Below are positions 17,652-18,728 of a stretch of DNA of 18,728 bases, piece by piece. The notes beneath the pieces are model-generated. The model made no database searches. It saw only the letters and a program-made list of their open reading frames with translations, and was not told where the DNA came from. The position numbers and the translations under genes were made by a program. The stretch comes from CF-118 sp035689345 (GTDB lineage Bacteria > Chloroflexota > Dormibacteria > Dormibacterales > Dormibacteraceae): contig DASSLR010000043.1 of assembly GCA_035689345.1 (NCBI GenBank), positions 1 through 18,728 of the forward strand, given 5' to 3'. How positions within the stretch are numbered: the first letter of the stretch is position 1; every line of letters begins with the position of its first letter.

Positions 17652-18728
17652 TTACTGCTTGCGGCGCCTCAACCGGAGGCCGATGCCGCCGAGTGCGACG
17701 AGGAGGGCGCCCAACGGCGCTCCCAGGAGTGGGAGGCCGGTGTTCGCGAGCGTGGTGCCGCCCGCGCTGACGCCGCCCGTCGCGGTCGCTCCGCTGACTC
17801 CGCCCGAGCTGCCCGACGCGCCGCCGCCCGCAGCGCCGCCAGTGGCGCTCTGCGTGCTTTGGGTGCTGCCGGCAGTGGTGCCCGTGCTGGTGCCGGTGCT
17901 GGCTGCCGACTGGCCGCTCGTGCTCTGAGTGGACTGGGTGCTGCCGGCCGTGGTGCCGGTGCTCTGCCCGGTGCTCGGAGCCGATTGCTGTGGTGTGGTC
18001 TGCGCGCTCGGAGTGCTGCCGGCCGTGTTGCCCGTGCTGGTGCCGGTGCTGGGGGCCGACTGCTGGGGTGTGGTCTGCGCGCTCGGGGTGCTGCCGGCCG
18101 TGTTGCCCGTGCTGGTGCCGGTGCTCGGGGCCGACTGCTGCGGTGTCGTTGGTGTGCTGTTCGCGGTGTTGCCAGTGCTCTGACCCGTGCTCCCGGCCGA
18201 TCCGCCGGAGTTGGAGGTCTTCGCGCTGCCGGCGCTGTTCGCCGTGTTACCGGTGGACGTGCCGCTGCTCTGCGAGGAGCCGCTGACGCCGCCGCTGTTC
18301 GACGACTTGGCGCTGTTGGCCGTGTTACCGGTGGACGTGCCGGTGCTCTGCGAGGAGCCGCTCACGCCGCCCGAGTTCGACGACTTGGCGCTGTTCGCGG
18401 TGTTGCCGGTGGACGTGCCGCTGCTCTGAGCCGAGCCGCTGACGCCGCCGCTGTTCGAAGACGACTTCGCGCTGTTGGCCGTGTTGCCGGTCGACGTGCC
18501 GCTGCTCTGAGCCGAGCCGCTGACGCCGCCGCTGTTCGACGACTTGGCGCTGTTGGCCGTGTTGCCGGTGGACGTGCCGGTGCTCTGCGTTGAGCCGCTC
18601 ACGCCGCCCGAGTTGGAAGACGACTTCGCGCTGTTGGCCGTGTTGCCGGTCGACGTGCCGCTGCTCTGAGCCGAGCCGCTGACGCCGCCGCTGTTCGACG
18701 ACTTGGCGCTGTTGGCCGTGTTGCCGGT
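17652..18728 (-). CDS. LAxTG-anchored Ser/Thr/Gly/Asn-repeat surface protein, 5' end cut by the window edge
   Basis: The frame is open to the right edge, so the N-terminus and signal peptide are missing; 358 residues are visible. Most of it is low-complexity stalk made of two repeat families. The outer one has a period of 26-27 residues around GTSTGNTANSAKSSNSGG. The inner one has a period of 25 residues around TPQQSAPSTGTSTGNTAG. A Gly/Ala/Ser linker follows. The end is a textbook wall-sorting signal: LANTG at 17736-17750, a hydrophobic segment of about 20 residues (LPLLGAPLGALLVALGGIGL) and RLRRRKQ. LAxTG is the motif known for class E sortases. The stalk is nearly free of acidic and aromatic residues and is a plausible O-glycosylation target. 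A GTG at 18600-18602 could be mistaken for the start but lies inside a repeat. Confidence 0.9.
   Translation of the reverse strand, partial: TGNTANSAKSSNSGGVSGSAQSSGTSTGNTANSAKSSSNSGGVSGSTQSTGTSTGNTANSAKSSNSGGVSGSAQSSGTSTGNTANSAKSSSNSGGVSGSAQSSGTSTGNTANSAKSSNSGGVSGSSQSTGTSTGNTANSAKSSNSGGVSGSSQSSGTSTGNTANSAGSAKTSNSGGSAGSTGQSTGNTANSTPTTPQQSAPSTGTSTGNTAGSTPSAQTTPQQSAPSTGTSTGNTAGSTPSAQTTPQQSAPSTGQSTGTTAGSTQSTQSTSGQSAASTGTSTGTTAGSTQSTQSATGGAAGGGASGSSGGVSGATATGGVSAGGTTLANTGLPLLGAPLGALLVALGGIGLRLRRRKQ
17736..17750 (-). other. LANTG sorting motif
   Basis: Codons CTC GCG AAC ACC GGC encode LANTG, 27 residues before the C-terminus and directly ahead of the hydrophobic segment and basic tail. Cleavage between T and G is expected from known sortase chemistry. 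Confidence 0.88.
17850..18149 (-). repeat. Four 75-bp tandem repeats (25 residues each)
   Basis: The block beginning TTPQQSAPSTG recurs three times at 25-residue steps. A fourth, diverged copy carries QSAASTGTSTGTTAG. The second and third copies are almost identical in DNA. The array encodes the wall-proximal part of the stalk and contains no charged residues. Confidence 0.85.
18201..18728 (-). repeat. About 78-81-bp tandem repeats (26-27 residues each), continuing past the window
   Basis: At least six units with the core TSTGNTANSAKSSNSGG and the spacer VSGS(A/S/T)QS(S/T)G follow one another up to the right edge. Unit length alternates between 26 and 27 residues because of an extra Ser. One unit near 18210-18280 has an insertion (ANSAGSAKTSNSGG). 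The array probably continues outside the window. Confidence 0.88.

Noticed and set aside
17850..18728. CRISPR-like array at the right edge
   Set aside because: The repeats are in frame, 75-81 bp long, with no unique spacers. They encode a Ser/Thr/Gly stalk ending in a sorting signal.

Overview
The window is G+C-rich with short intergenic gaps and overlapping gene ends. A sortase, a wall-sorting signal with an LAxTG-type motif, an F420-type (Ddn-like) nitroreductase and many ArsR/VOC/YCII/DHFR-like small proteins point to a monoderm soil-type bacterium. Actinomycetota or a related high-GC phylum such as Chloroflexota or Dormibacterota would fit. The sequence alone does not settle the phylum. 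I saw no rRNA, tRNA, CRISPR array, transposase or prophage gene.

Left part (1-5700). A leftward operon runs from 3117 to beyond the window edge: an ArsR-SRPBCC fusion regulator, an (alpha/alpha)6-type glycosidase, a Ddn-like nitroreductase and a DUF4190 membrane protein, with a GTGA overlap and gaps of 5 and 12 nt. Divergent from it are a VOC protein and a YCII-like protein. The 69-nt divergent space holds three copies of a GGTCAC half-site arranged as two overlapping inverted repeats, a strong operator candidate. Next come a double ACT-domain protein preceded by a perfect 16-bp palindrome, a DHFR/RibD-like reductase that shares a CTAG double stop with it, and a YhhN/lysoplasmalogenase-like membrane protein.

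Middle part (5700-9588). A secreted protein with five Asp-box (BNR) motifs lies just behind a PAS-PAS histidine kinase on the minus strand. Divergent from the kinase are a single-domain response regulator, whose start is disrupted or non-canonical, and a class D/E-like sortase. This looks like a regulated surface locus.

Right part (9589-17106). A four-gene leftward signalling operon encodes a soluble HisKA_3-type kinase, a 1521-residue soluble hybrid kinase (HAMP array with an exact 92-residue period, GAF, HisKA, HATPase, two REC domains), a CheR-type methyltransferase, and a REC-histidine kinase whose receiver has lost its conserved lysine. No chemoreceptor or DNA-binding output gene is visible beside them.

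Right edge (17216-18728). A GlsB/YeaQ-type small membrane protein is followed, reading right, by a clear rho-independent terminator. That terminator serves a large Ser/Thr/Gly/Asn repeat surface protein ending in LANTG, a hydrophobic segment and RRRKQ. It is a plausible substrate of the sortase 9 kb away. Its 5' end lies beyond the window.
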